The position numbers and the translations under genes were made by a program. The notes below the pieces were generated by a model, which saw nothing but the letters and a program-made list of their open reading frames with translations, made no database searches and was not told where the DNA came from. A DNA stretch of 64,000 nucleotides, from NCBI GenBank assembly GCA_947473305.1, contig CANJCB010000019.1, forward strand, positions 17,748 to 81,747, written 5' to 3'. Below, in pieces: positions 36,449-45,953 of this stretch. The DNA comes from Rhodospirillales bacterium. GTDB lineage: Bacteria > Pseudomonadota > Alphaproteobacteria > ATCC43930 > CGMCC-115725. Each line of letters opens with the position of its first letter. Positions within the stretch are counted from its first letter, which is position 1.

Positions 36449-36856
36449 ATGACGGGCCCGGAGATCCTGCCACCTTCCCTTGCCGATCTCGAACAAATGG
36501 CGAAGGCAGCCTTTGCGGCTCTACCCTCCGAACTCAAGCAGCCTTTGGGAGATGTCCTCATTCGCATCGAGGAATTTCCCGACGAGGAAACCGAGAAGGA
36601 CATGGAGCTCGAAAGCCCCTTCGATATCCTTGGGCTCTACCGGGGCGTAGCCTTGCCGAACAAGAGCGTCATGGATCCCGGCCTGGGCATCGATATGATC
36701 TACCTCTACCGTCGGCCGATTCTCGACTATTGGTGCGAGACCGGCGAGGACCTCGGCCATGTGGTGCGCCATGTGCTGATCCACGAGATCGGCCACCATT
36801 TCGGTTTCAGCGACGACGACATGGAACGGATCGAGGCCGACGAAGAGTTCAGATAA
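36449..36856 (+). CDS. Minimal zincin-like metallopeptidase family protein
   Basis: 135 residues. The zinc motif HEIGHHFGFSDDDMERIE (HExxH plus downstream acidic residues) is near residues 111-128. The N-terminal part has PFDILGLYRGVALPN, typical of the short conserved alphaproteobacterial metallopeptidase family once called DUF1025. A cytoplasmic, probable Zn-dependent peptidase of unknown substrate. It overlaps the 3' end of the convergent uracil-DNA glycosylase gene by 8 nt. Confidence 0.85.
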   Translation: MTGPEILPPSLADLEQMAKAAFAALPSELKQPLGDVLIRIEEFPDEETEKDMELESPFDILGLYRGVALPNKSVMDPGLGIDMIYLYRRPILDYWCETGEDLGHVVRHVLIHEIGHHFGFSDDDMERIEADEEFR

Positions 36857-37436
36857 GCGCCGCCACCCGCCGCCTGAGTTCAGGCAGAACCTCCGCCTCG
36901 AACCAGGGATTGCCCTTGAGCCAGCCGGTATTGCGCCAGCTCGGATGGGGCAGCGGCAGGTAATCCGGCAAATATTCGCGCCAGGCGGCGACCGTCTCCG
37001 TCATCCCGCGCTTGGCGGCCTTTCCGAGATAGCGCTTCATCCCATAAGAGCCGATGAGCAGCGTCAGTTGCACGCCGGTCAGAAGCGGCCTCACCTGCGG
37101 ATGCCAAAAAGGGGCGCATTCGGGGCGTGGCGGGAGATCCCCTCCCATTCTGTCCCGGCCCGGATAGCAAAACCCCATTCCCATGATCGCGATGCGGCTC
37201 TGGTCGTAGAACACTTCCCGGCCAATCCCGAGCCATCCCCTCAAACGGTCGCCGCTGCGGTCGTTGAAGGAGATCCCCGTCTCATGGACGCGGGTTCCCG
37301 GCGCCTGGCTGACGATCAGGAGCTTCGCACTCGTGCTGCCCCGGATTATCGGCCTTGGCCCCAAAGGCAGATCCGCACAGATCCGGCAGGCCCGGATCTG
37401 TGCGAACATCGCCTCTAGTTTTTCATCCTCGCTCAC
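36849..37436 (-). CDS. Uracil-DNA glycosylase superfamily protein
   Basis: 195 residues. Motif A-like LLIVSQAPGTRVHETGISF and the C-terminal motif LPHPSWRNTGW, with DRSGDRLRGWLG, match the COG1573 uracil-DNA glycosylase-like group. Only two N-terminal Cys are evident (CRIC), so the four-Cys [4Fe-4S] ligand set of families 4 and 5 is not complete. It may be a related enzyme rather than a proven UDG. It lies 10 nt downstream of the PhoH-like gene on the same strand. Confidence 0.82.
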   Translation of the reverse strand: MSEDEKLEAMFAQIRACRICADLPLGPRPIIRGSTSAKLLIVSQAPGTRVHETGISFNDRSGDRLRGWLGIGREVFYDQSRIAIMGMGFCYPGRDRMGGDLPPRPECAPFWHPQVRPLLTGVQLTLLIGSYGMKRYLGKAAKRGMTETVAAWREYLPDYLPLPHPSWRNTGWLKGNPWFEAEVLPELRRRVAALI

Positions 37437-37446
37437 ATGGCGAAGA

Positions 37447-38193
37447 TTACAGGACCGTGAGCATCTCCGCGACCAGCGGATGGCGCACGATGTCCCGATC
37501 CGTCAATCGGACCACCGCGACATTGGGCAGGGCTTCGAGCCGCCTGGCGATGTCGGAGAAGCCCGAGAGCCCCTCCAGCAGGTCGCTCTGGTCAGGATCG
37601 CCGGTCAGCACCATGGTCGAATGCCAGCCGAGCCGGGTCAGCAGCATCTTGATCTGCCCATAGGTGCAGTTCTGCGCCTCGTCGATCACGATGAAGGCGT
37701 TGTTGAGGGTGCGGCCCCGCATATAGGCGACCGGCGCGATCTCGATGGCGCCTTCCGTCATGAGCTGCCGGACCCGCTTGCCGCCCAGCCTTTCGTTGAG
37801 CGCGTCGTAAAGCGGGCGGAGATAGGGCGCCAACTTCTCGTGCATGTCGCCGGGCAAGAAACCCAGACTCTCCCCCGCCTCGACCGCGGGCCGCGTGAGC
37901 ACGATGCGGCCGACACTGCCGGCTTCCAGCGCATTCACTGCCGCCGTCACCGCGAGATAGGTCTTGCCCGTTCCCGCCGGCCCCAAGGCCAGCGCCAGAT
38001 TGTGATTTTCTATGGCCTCCATGAGGGTCCGCTGGTTGTCGCTTTGGGGCCTGACCTTGCGCAGATAGCCTTGTTCGCGTCCTTCGTCGTGACGCTCCGG
38101 GGTATCGAGGGGATGCCAGCTCGCGCCGAAAAGCGGCTTTACGACGGCTGACGTGGGGCGGGCCTGAGCTTCACGAGCGGAACGCTTTGCCAT
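37447..38193 (-). CDS. PhoH-like ATPase
   Basis: 248 residues. Walker A ALGPAGTGKTYLA, Walker B FIVIDEAQNC, and TGDPDQSDL are hallmarks of the PhoH family. The N-terminal 50 residues are basic and specific to the alphaproteobacterial PhoH-like subgroup; no KH domain is present. Role in RNA metabolism or stress is inferred from family only. Confidence 0.9.
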   Translation of the reverse strand: MAKRSAREAQARPTSAVVKPLFGASWHPLDTPERHDEGREQGYLRKVRPQSDNQRTLMEAIENHNLALALGPAGTGKTYLAVTAAVNALEAGSVGRIVLTRPAVEAGESLGFLPGDMHEKLAPYLRPLYDALNERLGGKRVRQLMTEGAIEIAPVAYMRGRTLNNAFIVIDEAQNCTYGQIKMLLTRLGWHSTMVLTGDPDQSDLLEGLSGFSDIARRLEALPNVAVVRLTDRDIVRHPLVAEMLTVL

Positions 38194-38220
38194 GCGATGT
38201 CCTCTAGCTGCTGGAGGGCA

Positions 38221-38256
38221 ATAAAAAACGCCTGCCCGAAAAAACGGGAGGCGTTT
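38221..38256 (-). terminator. Rho-independent terminator (minus strand)
   Basis: Stem AACGCCTGCCCG / CGGGAGGCGTT around an A6 loop (one unpaired base), at 38227-38255. On the minus strand the stem is followed by TTTTTT. It lies between gpsA and the PhoH-like gene, so it ends transcription coming from gpsA or from a small RNA in the gap. Confidence 0.85.
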
Positions 38257-38426
38257 GGACTGACCGCGAAAACGAGGCGGTCGAAAGTTCTGATCTCATT
38301 CGTAGGCGATGCGGCAACTGCACGATCACCGAGCAACTTTGACTACAGGTAAAACGATACAAGGAAAGACCGGGCCTGTCACCACAACTTGGCCCCTATC
38401 ATATAAAATTCACAATATGTAGGTTT
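38257..38426 (-). ncRNA. Candidate small RNA or long 3' untranslated region
   Basis: A 170-nt gene-free stretch ends at the minus-strand terminator. On the minus strand it begins with AT-rich DNA (TTGTGAATTTTATATGATAG, with TATGAT as possible -10) just after gpsA stops, then GC-rich segments able to form stems (GACCGCCTCGTTTTCGCGGTC). This would suit a transcript of about 150 nt with its own promoter. No known RNA family is recognised. Confidence 0.3.
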
Positions 38427-39422
38427 TTAGCCGAGCGCCTCACTGCGAAACGGTCGTGCCAGCAGCGCCGCCACGACCTTGTCCACATCGCCCCCGCGAT
38501 GGAGAATCTGGTCGACCGCGGCGGTGATCGGCATCTCGATTCCGAGCCTTGCGGCGAGTTCCGCGGTGGCCGAGGCCGAGGCGACCCCTTCCGCTACGGA
38601 ACGGCGTTCCGCCAGGATATCCGCAAGCTGCCTTCCCTCGCCCAGGGCGACGCCCAGCGAATGGTTGCGCGACTGGATGCTGGTGCAGGTCAAGGTCAGA
38701 TCCCCAAGGCCGGAGAGGCCCATCAGGGTTTCCGGCTTGCCCCCCTTGGCGAGCGCGAGCCGCGCCATTTCCGCCAGTCCCCGCGTGATGAGCGCGGCCC
38801 GGGCATTGTCCCCGAGCTTTCGTCCCATGACGACGCCGCAGGCGATCGCGAGCACGTTCTTGACCGCCCCCCCGATCTCCGCCCCGGCCAGATCGTCGGA
38901 GAGATAGGGCCGGAAATGGCTGGTGCCCAGCGCCTCGATGAGCCGCGCCCCTACTTCCGCGTCGCGGATGGCGAGCGTCACCGCCGTGGGCTGCCCGCGC
39001 GCGACTTCCGCGGCAAAAGTGGGGCCGGAGAGCACGGCGACCTCGGCCTCGGGCAATTCCGCCTCGACCACCTCGGTCATCATGGCGCCAGTGCCCTCTT
39101 CGATGCCCTTGGAGCAGATGATAACTGGCGTTTTCGGCCGGAGCGCCGCTGCGAGCCCCCGGCAGGACGCCCTGAGATGCTGCGCCGGGACCACCAGCAG
39201 CAGGATATCGGAGCCGGCCACCCAGGTGAGATCCGTGGTGGCCACGATCGCCTTGTCCAGCGTCACGCCCGGGAGAAAGATTGGGTTTTCGTGGCGAAGA
39301 TTGATCGCGTCCGCCACCTCGTGCTCCCGCGCCCAGAGCACCGCCTGGCCCCCGGCGCGGCGTGCGGTCATCGCCAAGGCCGTGCCCCAGGCCCCGCCGC
39401 CGATGACGCCAATCCTGTTCAT
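38427..39422 (-). CDS. gpsA: Glycerol-3-phosphate dehydrogenase [NAD(P)+]
   Basis: 331 residues. N-terminal NAD(P) motif [17 protein letters not shown], substrate-binding loop [25 protein letters not shown], catalytic Lys in [14 protein letters not shown], and [12 protein letters not shown]. Makes sn-glycerol-3-phosphate for phospholipids. It overlaps tsaD by 4 nt (ATGA), forming a tsaD-gpsA operon. Confidence 0.95.
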   Translation of the reverse strand: MNRIGVIGGGAWGTALAMTARRAGGQAVLWAREHEVADAINLRHENPIFLPGVTLDKAIVATTDLTWVAGSDILLLVVPAQHLRASCRGLAAALRPKTPVIICSKGIEEGTGAMMTEVVEAELPEAEVAVLSGPTFAAEVARGQPTAVTLAIRDAEVGARLIEALGTSHFRPYLSDDLAGAEIGGAVKNVLAIACGVVMGRKLGDNARAALITRGLAEMARLALAKGGKPETLMGLSGLGDLTLTCTSIQSRNHSLGVALGEGRQLADILAERRSVAEGVASASATAELAARLGIEMPITAAVDQILHRGGDVDKVVAALLARPFRSEALG

Positions 39423-40483
39423 GCCTTAACTCCCGCACCGATGGCCGCCGGGGCCGTGGGATCGAGCGGCCATCTCGGCCGGGGCGCGAAATCGAGCCCA
39501 TCGCTGAAGCCCAGTTTGAGCCGTTCCAGCCCTGCCCAGGCAATCATCGCCCCGTTATCGGTGCAAAGCGCCATGGGCGGAGCCACGAACCGCATTCCCA
39601 TTTCTCCTGCCAACGACTGGAGCTGGCCGCGAAGCGCTCCGTTGGCCGCCACCCCGCCGGCTACCACGAGATCGCTTCCTTCCGCGTAATGCGCGCGAAA
39701 CCGCAGGATCGCGTGGCGGGTCCGGTCAACCAGGCAATCGCCGATGGCCGCCTGAAGGGAGGCCGCAAGATCGGCAGAATCCTGCTCTGCCAGCATCCCG
39801 TCGATCCTGAGATCGCTGGCGGCCTGGCGCAACGCCGTCTTCAAACCTGAAAAGGAAAAATCGCAGCCCGGACGACCGCGCAAAGGACGCGGCAGGGGAA
39901 TTCGGGCAGCATCGCCCAAGGCGGCTGCCCGCTCGATGGCAGGCCCGCCCGGATAGCCCAATCCGATAAGCTTTGCGCCCTTGTCGAAGGCCTCGCCGGC
40001 CGCGTCGTCGATGGTGGTGCCGAACCGGACGTAACGGCCGGGTCCTTCCACCGCCAGAAGTTGGCAATGCCCCCCCGATACGAGCAGCAGGAGATAAGGA
40101 AAGGCGACATCCTCGGTGAGCCGGGGGCTCAGGGCATGCCCTTCCAGATGATTGACTGCGACGAAGGGCAGTCCCCAGGCATAGGCGATGGCCTTGGCGG
40201 CGGTGACGCCGACCATGACGCCGCCGATCAAGCCGGGACCGCCGGTCGCTGCCACGGCAGACAAATCGCCAAAACCCACGCCCGCCTCGCCGAGCGCCTC
40301 TTCGATCAGCCCGTCGAGCCGGTCGAGATGAGCGCGCGCCGCGATCTCCGGCACCACGCCGCCGAAGGGCCGGTGCTCGTCGAGTTGCGAGAAGACCACA
40401 TTGCTGCGGATGCGCTCGCCCTCGTCCGACACGATGGCGGCGGCCGTCTCGTCACAGCTTGTTTCGATTCCGAGCACCAACAT
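39419..40483 (-). CDS. tsaD: tRNA N6-threonylcarbamoyladenosine transferase subunit
   Basis: 354 residues from ATG 40483 ([18 protein letters not shown]); the frame runs 12 codons further upstream but family members begin here. Metal-binding [16 protein letters not shown], and [12 protein letters not shown] are TsaD/Kae1 signatures. It acts with TsaB/E on threonylcarbamoyl-AMP to modify A37 of ANN-decoding tRNAs. Divergent from hemC. Confidence 0.95.
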   Translation of the reverse strand: MLVLGIETSCDETAAAIVSDEGERIRSNVVFSQLDEHRPFGGVVPEIAARAHLDRLDGLIEEALGEAGVGFGDLSAVAATGGPGLIGGVMVGVTAAKAIAYAWGLPFVAVNHLEGHALSPRLTEDVAFPYLLLLVSGGHCQLLAVEGPGRYVRFGTTIDDAAGEAFDKGAKLIGLGYPGGPAIERAAALGDAARIPLPRPLRGRPGCDFSFSGLKTALRQAASDLRIDGMLAEQDSADLAASLQAAIGDCLVDRTRHAILRFRAHYAEGSDLVVAGGVAANGALRGQLQSLAGEMGMRFVAPPMALCTDNGAMIAWAGLERLKLGFSDGLDFAPRPRWPLDPTAPAAIGAGVKA

Positions 40484-40581
40484 GGGCGCGACCTTAGTCC
40501 GCGCCGAAAGAACCATCAACCATCGCCCTCATGTCTCTTCATGGACTTCCCATCGGAGGCTGAAACGCCTAAAGAAATGGC

Positions 40582-41538
40582 ATGACCCTCCCCCTCCTCC
40601 GCATCGGCACCCGCGGCAGTCCCTTGGCCCTCATTCAGGCCGAGGAAGTGCGCGCGCGGCTCGCCGCAGCCCATCCCGAGCTGGCCGAACCCGGCGCGCT
40701 CGAGATCGTCGTCATCCGCACCACCGGCGATGCCGTGCGCGACCGCACGCTGTCGGTCATCGGCGGCAAAGGCCTCTTCACCAAGGAGATCGAGGAGGCG
40801 ATGTACGACGGCGCGATCGACCTCGCCGTCCATTCCCTGAAGGACGTGCCGACAGTATTGCCGGACGAATTCGAGCTCATCTGCAACCTGCCGCGCGAAG
40901 ATCCCCGCGACGCCTTCCTGTCGCCCAAGGCGAAGACGCTCGCCGAGCTTCCGGCGGGGTCCGTTGTCGGCACCGCCTCGCTCCGCCGCCAGGCGCTGGT
41001 GCTGCATATGCGGCCCGACCTGAAAGTCCAGCCGTTGCGGGGTAATGTGGACACGCGGATGGCGAAGCTCGACGCGGGCGCGATGGACGCGACCCTGCTC
41101 GCGGTCTCCGGCCTGAAACGCTTCGGCAAGGCGGGCCGGATCACCTCGATCCTGTCCCCCGAAGAGATGATGCCCGCCGTGGCTCAGGGCGCGATCAGCG
41201 TCGAGGCCCGGAAAGACGACGAGCGCACGCGGACCTGGCTCGCAGCACTCGACCATGCCGCGACCACGATCCAGGTGACGGCCGAACGCGCCCTTCTCGC
41301 CGCCCTCGACGGCTCCTGCAAGACCCCGATCGCGGCCTTGGCCGAGCCTGTCGGCACGGGTGAGATCCTGCTCAGGGCGCTGGTCGTCCGGCCCGACGGC
41401 ACCGAATTGCATGAGACGCGCCGCCAGGGAGCCTTGGCCGATGCCGTGAGGCTCGGGGCTGATGCGGGCGCGGAACTGAAGAGCCGGGCCGGACCCAACT
41501 TCTTCGACATTCCGATCCAATCCGGGAAACCTGTATGA
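40582..41538 (+). CDS. hemC: Porphobilinogen deaminase (hydroxymethylbilane synthase)
   Basis: 318 residues. IGTRGSPLALIQAEEVR start, GKGLFTKEIEEAM, VHSLKDVPT, VGTASLRRQA, RGNVDTRMAKLD, and the dipyrromethane-cofactor Cys in DGSCKTPIAA. Polymerises four porphobilinogens in heme synthesis. First of a 4-nt-overlap chain: hemC, hemD, mitofilin-like, hemY. Confidence 0.97.
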   Translation: MTLPLLRIGTRGSPLALIQAEEVRARLAAAHPELAEPGALEIVVIRTTGDAVRDRTLSVIGGKGLFTKEIEEAMYDGAIDLAVHSLKDVPTVLPDEFELICNLPREDPRDAFLSPKAKTLAELPAGSVVGTASLRRQALVLHMRPDLKVQPLRGNVDTRMAKLDAGAMDATLLAVSGLKRFGKAGRITSILSPEEMMPAVAQGAISVEARKDDERTRTWLAALDHAATTIQVTAERALLAALDGSCKTPIAALAEPVGTGEILLRALVVRPDGTELHETRRQGALADAVRLGADAGAELKSRAGPNFFDIPIQSGKPV

Positions 41539-42278
41539 AGGTGCTCGTCACGCGGCCCCGCGAAGAAGCGGAGGCGCTGGCTTCGGCGCTCTCCGCGCGC
41601 GGCATCGAGACAGTAATCGAGCCCCTGCTTTCCATTCAGCCGATCCCCGGAGCGGAAAAGCCTCTTCGCGCGGCTCTGCCCGGGGCGCAAGCGGTGCTCT
41701 TCACCAGCGCGAATGGCGTCCGCTGCTTCGCGCGCTTGTCACTTCGCCGCGATATCAAAGCCCTGGCCGTGGGCGACGCGACAGCGGCATCTGCCCGTGC
41801 CGAGGGGTTCGATGACGTGGCAAGCGCCGGCGGAGACGTCGACGATCTGGTCCGCCTTGCGGGTGAAAGGCTGCATCCGGCGGAGGGGCATCTCATCCAT
41901 GGCGCAGGCTCGTCCATTGCAGGCAATCTGGCGGGACAGTTGCAGCGGCGGAGATTCCAGGTGCGCCGTATCTCGCTCTATGATGCCCTCCCGGCGAAGC
42001 GACTTTCCGATGAAACCCTCGCGGCGATCGGCCGGGAGGAGATCGACGCAGCGCTTTTCTTCTCGCCCCGAACGGCGAAAAGCTTCGTGACGCTCGCCAC
42101 AAGCGCCCGCGTCGCAGACAGCTGCGCTTCGATCGACGCCATTGCCTTGAGCGATGCGGTGGCAGAGGCTCTATCGCCGCTGCCGTGGCGCGCCGTGCGA
42201 GTCGCCGGGTCGCCGAACCAGCGGGATCTCCTCGCCGCGCTCGCCTTGGCCGACAAACTGGAAAGGACGGATAGATGA
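41535..42278 (+). CDS. hemD: Uroporphyrinogen-III synthase
   Basis: 247 residues. Poorly conserved family; seen here VLVTRPREEAEALASALSARG, LFTSANGVRCFA, and AALFFSPRTAKSFVTL. Together with its position directly after hemC (4-nt overlap) the identity is firm. Closes hydroxymethylbilane to uroporphyrinogen III. Confidence 0.92.
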   Translation: MKVLVTRPREEAEALASALSARGIETVIEPLLSIQPIPGAEKPLRAALPGAQAVLFTSANGVRCFARLSLRRDIKALAVGDATAASARAEGFDDVASAGGDVDDLVRLAGERLHPAEGHLIHGAGSSIAGNLAGQLQRRRFQVRRISLYDALPAKRLSDETLAAIGREEIDAALFFSPRTAKSFVTLATSARVADSCASIDAIALSDAVAEALSPLPWRAVRVAGSPNQRDLLAALALADKLERTDR

Positions 42279-43339
42279 CCGAACCCCCGTCCGAAGCGAA
42301 GACCGAGTTCGACGCCAGGACAGCGCCCGAAAGAGCGGCCCAAACGCCACCCGCGGCGGAAACCTCGGCGGCAAGAACAAATCCCCTTGTCGTCGCCCTC
42401 GGCGGGATAGCGCTTCTGATCGCCATCGTAGGCACCTCGCCGTTCTGGGCTCACCTGCTGCCTTGGGCTCCGGCCGATGCCGAGCTGTCGAGCCGCGTTG
42501 CAGCACTCGAATCACGTCCCCAAGGCGATCCCGGGGCGCAACAGTCGGAACAGCGGTTGCGAACGCTCGACCAGCGGATCGTGCGGCTCGAAGAGCAGGC
42601 TCGTAACCCCTCCCAGGCTGTGGCCGCCGACCCCGCCTTGGCCGCCCGCCTCGCCTCGCTGGAACAGCGGATCCAGACCCTGTCCGATCCGCAATCGACC
42701 CAGCCGTTGCAGAACGACATTCATCAGACCGCCGACCGGGTCGCGAAAATCGAAGAGCAGCTTCGCTCCCAGGCAGGCGCCGACCGCCGCGACCAGGCGC
42801 TCGTCCTGGCGGTGGGGCAACTTCGCGCGGCGCTCGCCTCCTCCCGTCCCTTCGCCAGCGAATTGGCCGCGGTCACGACCCTGGGCCGGGATCGCCCGGA
42901 CCTGCCTGCCCTCCTCAGGCCTTTGGAAGCGCCAGCCGCCAAGGGGGTTCCAAGCATCACCCTGCTGGCCCAGCATTTCGCTCCCGCCGGCGACCAGATC
43001 CTGCGCGCCGCCGCCACTCCCACCGGCGACAGTTTTGGGGAGAGGGCCCTGGCCCGCGTCCAGTCCCTCATCACGATCCGCCGCGTCGGCGCCCCTGGCA
43101 AACCCGTCACGAGCGGCGATCCGACGGAAAACGCGGTGAATACGGCGGAAGCGGCGCTCGCGGGCGGCGATCTTGCCGGCGCCGTTGCGGCGATCAAGGC
43201 GCTCACCGGCCCCGGAGCCGATGCCGCCAAACCCTGGCTTGCCGAAGCCGAGGGCCGGCTCGGCGCCGAAAACGCACTTGCCAAGGTCGAGGCCTATGCG
43301 ACGGCGCAGGTGGTCGCCGGCGGAAAGGCCGCTCCTTGA
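42275..43339 (+). CDS. Mitofilin-like membrane protein in hem operon
   Basis: 354 residues. N-terminal Pro/Ala-rich cytoplasmic segment, one transmembrane helix (PLVVALGGIALLIAIVGT), then a coiled coil (many LEEQ/LEQR heptads, residues about 70-160), then a helical C-terminus (GERALARVQSLITIRRVG). This layout is the COG4223 mitofilin (Mic60) relative found between hemD and hemY in alphaproteobacteria, proposed to shape intracytoplasmic membranes. It overlaps both neighbours by 4 nt. Confidence 0.85.
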   Translation: MTEPPSEAKTEFDARTAPERAAQTPPAAETSAARTNPLVVALGGIALLIAIVGTSPFWAHLLPWAPADAELSSRVAALESRPQGDPGAQQSEQRLRTLDQRIVRLEEQARNPSQAVAADPALAARLASLEQRIQTLSDPQSTQPLQNDIHQTADRVAKIEEQLRSQAGADRRDQALVLAVGQLRAALASSRPFASELAAVTTLGRDRPDLPALLRPLEAPAAKGVPSITLLAQHFAPAGDQILRAAATPTGDSFGERALARVQSLITIRRVGAPGKPVTSGDPTENAVNTAEAALAGGDLAGAVAAIKALTGPGADAAKPWLAEAEGRLGAENALAKVEAYATAQVVAGGKAAP

Positions 43340-44757
43340 TCCGTCTCGTCGTCACCCTGACGATCATCGCCGGGCTCGTCGCGGGGGCCGTCTTCTTCGC
43401 CGACCGGCCGGGCACCGTCGAGCTCGTCTGGCAGGGAACGCTGATCCGCACCAACGTCATGGTGCTCGTCCTCGGCGTAGTCCTGCTCGCCATGGGCTCG
43501 GCCCTGGCCTTTCATCTTCTGCGCAAGCTGCTCGGAGGACCGGCCGCTTTTCTCCGCGCGCGCCGGGAACAGCGGCGGCGGCAAGGCTATCGCGCCCTGA
43601 CCCAGGGGATGGTGGCCGTGGCCGCCGGAGATGCGGTGGAGGCGCTCAAATATGCGCGCAAGGCGGATGTGCTGCTAGCGGAACCGCCGCTGACGCTGCT
43701 GCTCTCGGCCCAGGCGGCGCAGCTCAACGGCGACGAACGCGCGGCCCAGAACTACTTCGCCGCCATGCTGGAACGGCCAGAAACCGAATTCCTGGGCCTG
43801 CGCGGCCTTCTTACCAAGGCGCTCCGCGAAGGGGACGAGGCCACCGCGTTGCGCCTCGCGGAACGAGCCCACACGCTTCGCCCGAAAACACCCTGGGTGC
43901 TGACCACCCTCTTCGACCTCCAGACCCGGGCGGGCCGTTGGGACGCGGCGGAGGAAACGCTCGAAGAGGCGGCCAAGAGGAAGGCGCTGCCCGCCACCGA
44001 CAGCAAACGCCGGCGCGCGGTGCTTTATCACGAACGGGCCCGCCGCGCCGAGAGCGAGGGGCTCCACCGCGAAGCACAGAACTTCGCCGGCAAGGCTCAT
44101 TCGCTGGATCCCGGCCTTACCCCCGCCGCCCTTCATCTGGCTCAGCTTCAGATGGCCGAGGGTCGGACGCGCCAGGCCGCGAAAACGATCGAGGCCGCCT
44201 GGCGGCGCATTCCCCATCCCGCGCTGGCGGAGACCTTCGGGCGCCTCTACACGGACGAGCCCGCTCTAAGGCGCGTGAAACATTTCGAAAGGCTGGCGGA
44301 CTGCGCGCCCGACGATCCGGAAAGCCAGGCAGCGGCAGCTTCCGCCGCCATCGAAGCTCGTCTCTGGGGCGAGGCCCGTCGACACCTGGAGAAAGCCGCG
44401 GCTCGATACGACGGACTGATCCCGCCGCCCGCCCGCATCTGCAGGCTCATGGCCAAGCTGGAGGAGGCCGAGCACAAGGACGAGGCCAAGATCCAGGAAT
44501 GGCTTGCCCGCGCATCCATCGCATCAGGCGATCCGACCTGGGTCTGCGATGCCTGCGGCGGAGAAACTTCCGACTGGTCTTCGGTCTGTCCCAAATGCCG
44601 AGCTTTCGCCACACTTTCCTGGCAGGTTCCGACGCGGCATATGACGCGAAGCCAAGCTTCCTTCGCCCTCGACGCGAGCCCGATCTTGCTGTCCGGCGCT
44701 GTTGACGGAAATGGCACCCGGGATGTAAGGTCCGGCCCCTCTCAGGGACCGGTTTGA
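43336..44757 (+). CDS. hemY: HemY-type TPR membrane protein
   Basis: 473 residues. Two N-terminal transmembrane helices (VVTLTIIAGLVAGAVFF, VMVLVLGVVLLAMGSALAF), then TPR-like helical repeats (LTQGMVAVAAGDAVEALKYA, LLSAQAAQLNGDERAAQNYF). The C-terminus has a zinc-ribbon-like CDACGGETSDWSSVCPKC. The E. coli HemY homologue is thought to help organise heme synthesis; it is not protoporphyrinogen oxidase. Last gene before tRNA-Thr. Confidence 0.9.
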   Translation: MIRLVVTLTIIAGLVAGAVFFADRPGTVELVWQGTLIRTNVMVLVLGVVLLAMGSALAFHLLRKLLGGPAAFLRARREQRRRQGYRALTQGMVAVAAGDAVEALKYARKADVLLAEPPLTLLLSAQAAQLNGDERAAQNYFAAMLERPETEFLGLRGLLTKALREGDEATALRLAERAHTLRPKTPWVLTTLFDLQTRAGRWDAAEETLEEAAKRKALPATDSKRRRAVLYHERARRAESEGLHREAQNFAGKAHSLDPGLTPAALHLAQLQMAEGRTRQAAKTIEAAWRRIPHPALAETFGRLYTDEPALRRVKHFERLADCAPDDPESQAAAASAAIEARLWGEARRHLEKAAARYDGLIPPPARICRLMAKLEEAEHKDEAKIQEWLARASIASGDPTWVCDACGGETSDWSSVCPKCRAFATLSWQVPTRHMTRSQASFALDASPILLSGAVDGNGTRDVRSGPSQGPV

Positions 44758-44790
44758 CGGCCCCGAGACTGTGCCTGTCTTGACTGGCCT

Positions 44791-44866
<76 letters not shown>

Positions 44867-44921
44867 GCATTTCAGTGAGTTAGAGGATAAAACTCTATCA
44901 ATGGCGACCCACTCGGCATCC

Positions 44922-44941
44922 GGGGCAACACCGGGGCAACA
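44922..44941 (+). promoter_or_regulatory. Left arm-type integrase sites (two GGGGCAACA repeats)
   Basis: GGGGCAACA at 44922-44930 and 44933-44941, direct repeats with 11-bp pitch (one helical turn). The same pair with the same pitch and orientation occurs at 61549-61568 near the other end. Paired direct repeats inside both att sites are what tyrosine integrases of this type bind with their N-terminal domain. Confidence 0.7.
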
Positions 44942-45131
44942 TTAAGGTCGTGCTCAAACCTCTCCTGCCCTGAAGTTAGCTCCCACCTCGCTCTGAGATG
45001 GCTGACATAAAGCTCAGCGCAAGGACAACGCGCTCGTCGTTGAGCCAACTTAGTCACGCCAGAGCCGAAGCAGGGTTGATCGCACCGCACAAATGCCTAC
45101 CATGCCGCGAAACTCATTGGGCGGGGCAATT

Positions 45132-45953
45132 ATGGGAAAGCTTTGGGTAGCTGCGATTGCCATCTTGGCCTCACTCGTGAGTGCAGCCGCACCGGCAAAC
45201 GCCGGACAGTTCGAAGATGGGTTGGCCGCCTACAAAAGCAAAAATTATGTGACGGCCTTCCAACTGTGGTCTCCTCTTGCCGAACAGGGGTATGCAAGCG
45301 CCCAATACAACCTTGCATTCCTGTACGCTGACGGCCAGGGCGTACCCCAGGATTTTTCTCAAGCGCTGAAGTGGTGCCGCAAAGCCGCCATCCAAGGTCT
45401 CGTGCAAGCCCAGGGCAAGCTCGGGGGTATGTACTACGACGGAATGGGTGCGCCTCAGGACTATACCGAAGCCGCACACTGGCTCCGCAAAGCCGCCGAT
45501 CAGGGTGACGCCGTTTCTCAGTACAATCTTGGACGCATGTACGAACTCGGTGAAGGCCTGCCGCAGAATTACACTGAGGCCTTCAAATGGTACCGGCAGG
45601 CTGCCGACCAAGGTCTTGGAGGCGCCCAGATAAATCTCGGACAGATGTACCAGGGTGGGAAAGGCATACCCCAGAGTTCTTCCGAGGCAGTGGGTTGGTT
45701 CCGCAAGGCGGCCGACCGAGGCACCCCTCTAGCTCAAGCCCTTCTCGGGTTCCTTTACTCGCAAGGTCAGGGAGTGCCGCAGGACTATGTCCAGGCGCAC
45801 AAGTGGTTCAACTTGGCAGCTTCCGGCAATCCTGACTCTGACCCGGAGTTCCACAAAGATGCTGTATCATCCCGTGATCTAGTAGCGAGCAAGATGACCA
45901 CTTCCCAAATTGCCCAGGCGCAGAAGCTAGCCCGCGAATGGAAGCCGCAATAG
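45132..45953 (+). CDS. Secreted Sel1-repeat protein
   Basis: 273 residues with a signal peptide (AAIAILASLVSAAAPANA). The mature chain is five to six Sel1-like TPR repeats of 36 residues (for example AQYNLAFLYADGQGVPQDFSQALKWCRKAA, given here in part: YLYADGQGVPQDF-type turns with A..WYRKAADQG ends). Sel1 proteins scaffold protein interactions. First gene of the element at the attL side; its start is ATG 45132 with GGGCGGGG upstream rather than ATG 45093. It is cargo of unknown role. Confidence 0.85.
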   Translation: MGKLWVAAIAILASLVSAAAPANAGQFEDGLAAYKSKNYVTAFQLWSPLAEQGYASAQYNLAFLYADGQGVPQDFSQALKWCRKAAIQGLVQAQGKLGGMYYDGMGAPQDYTEAAHWLRKAADQGDAVSQYNLGRMYELGEGLPQNYTEAFKWYRQAADQGLGGAQINLGQMYQGGKGIPQSSSEAVGWFRKAADRGTPLAQALLGFLYSQGQGVPQDYVQAHKWFNLAASGNPDSDPEFHKDAVSSRDLVASKMTTSQIAQAQKLAREWKPQ

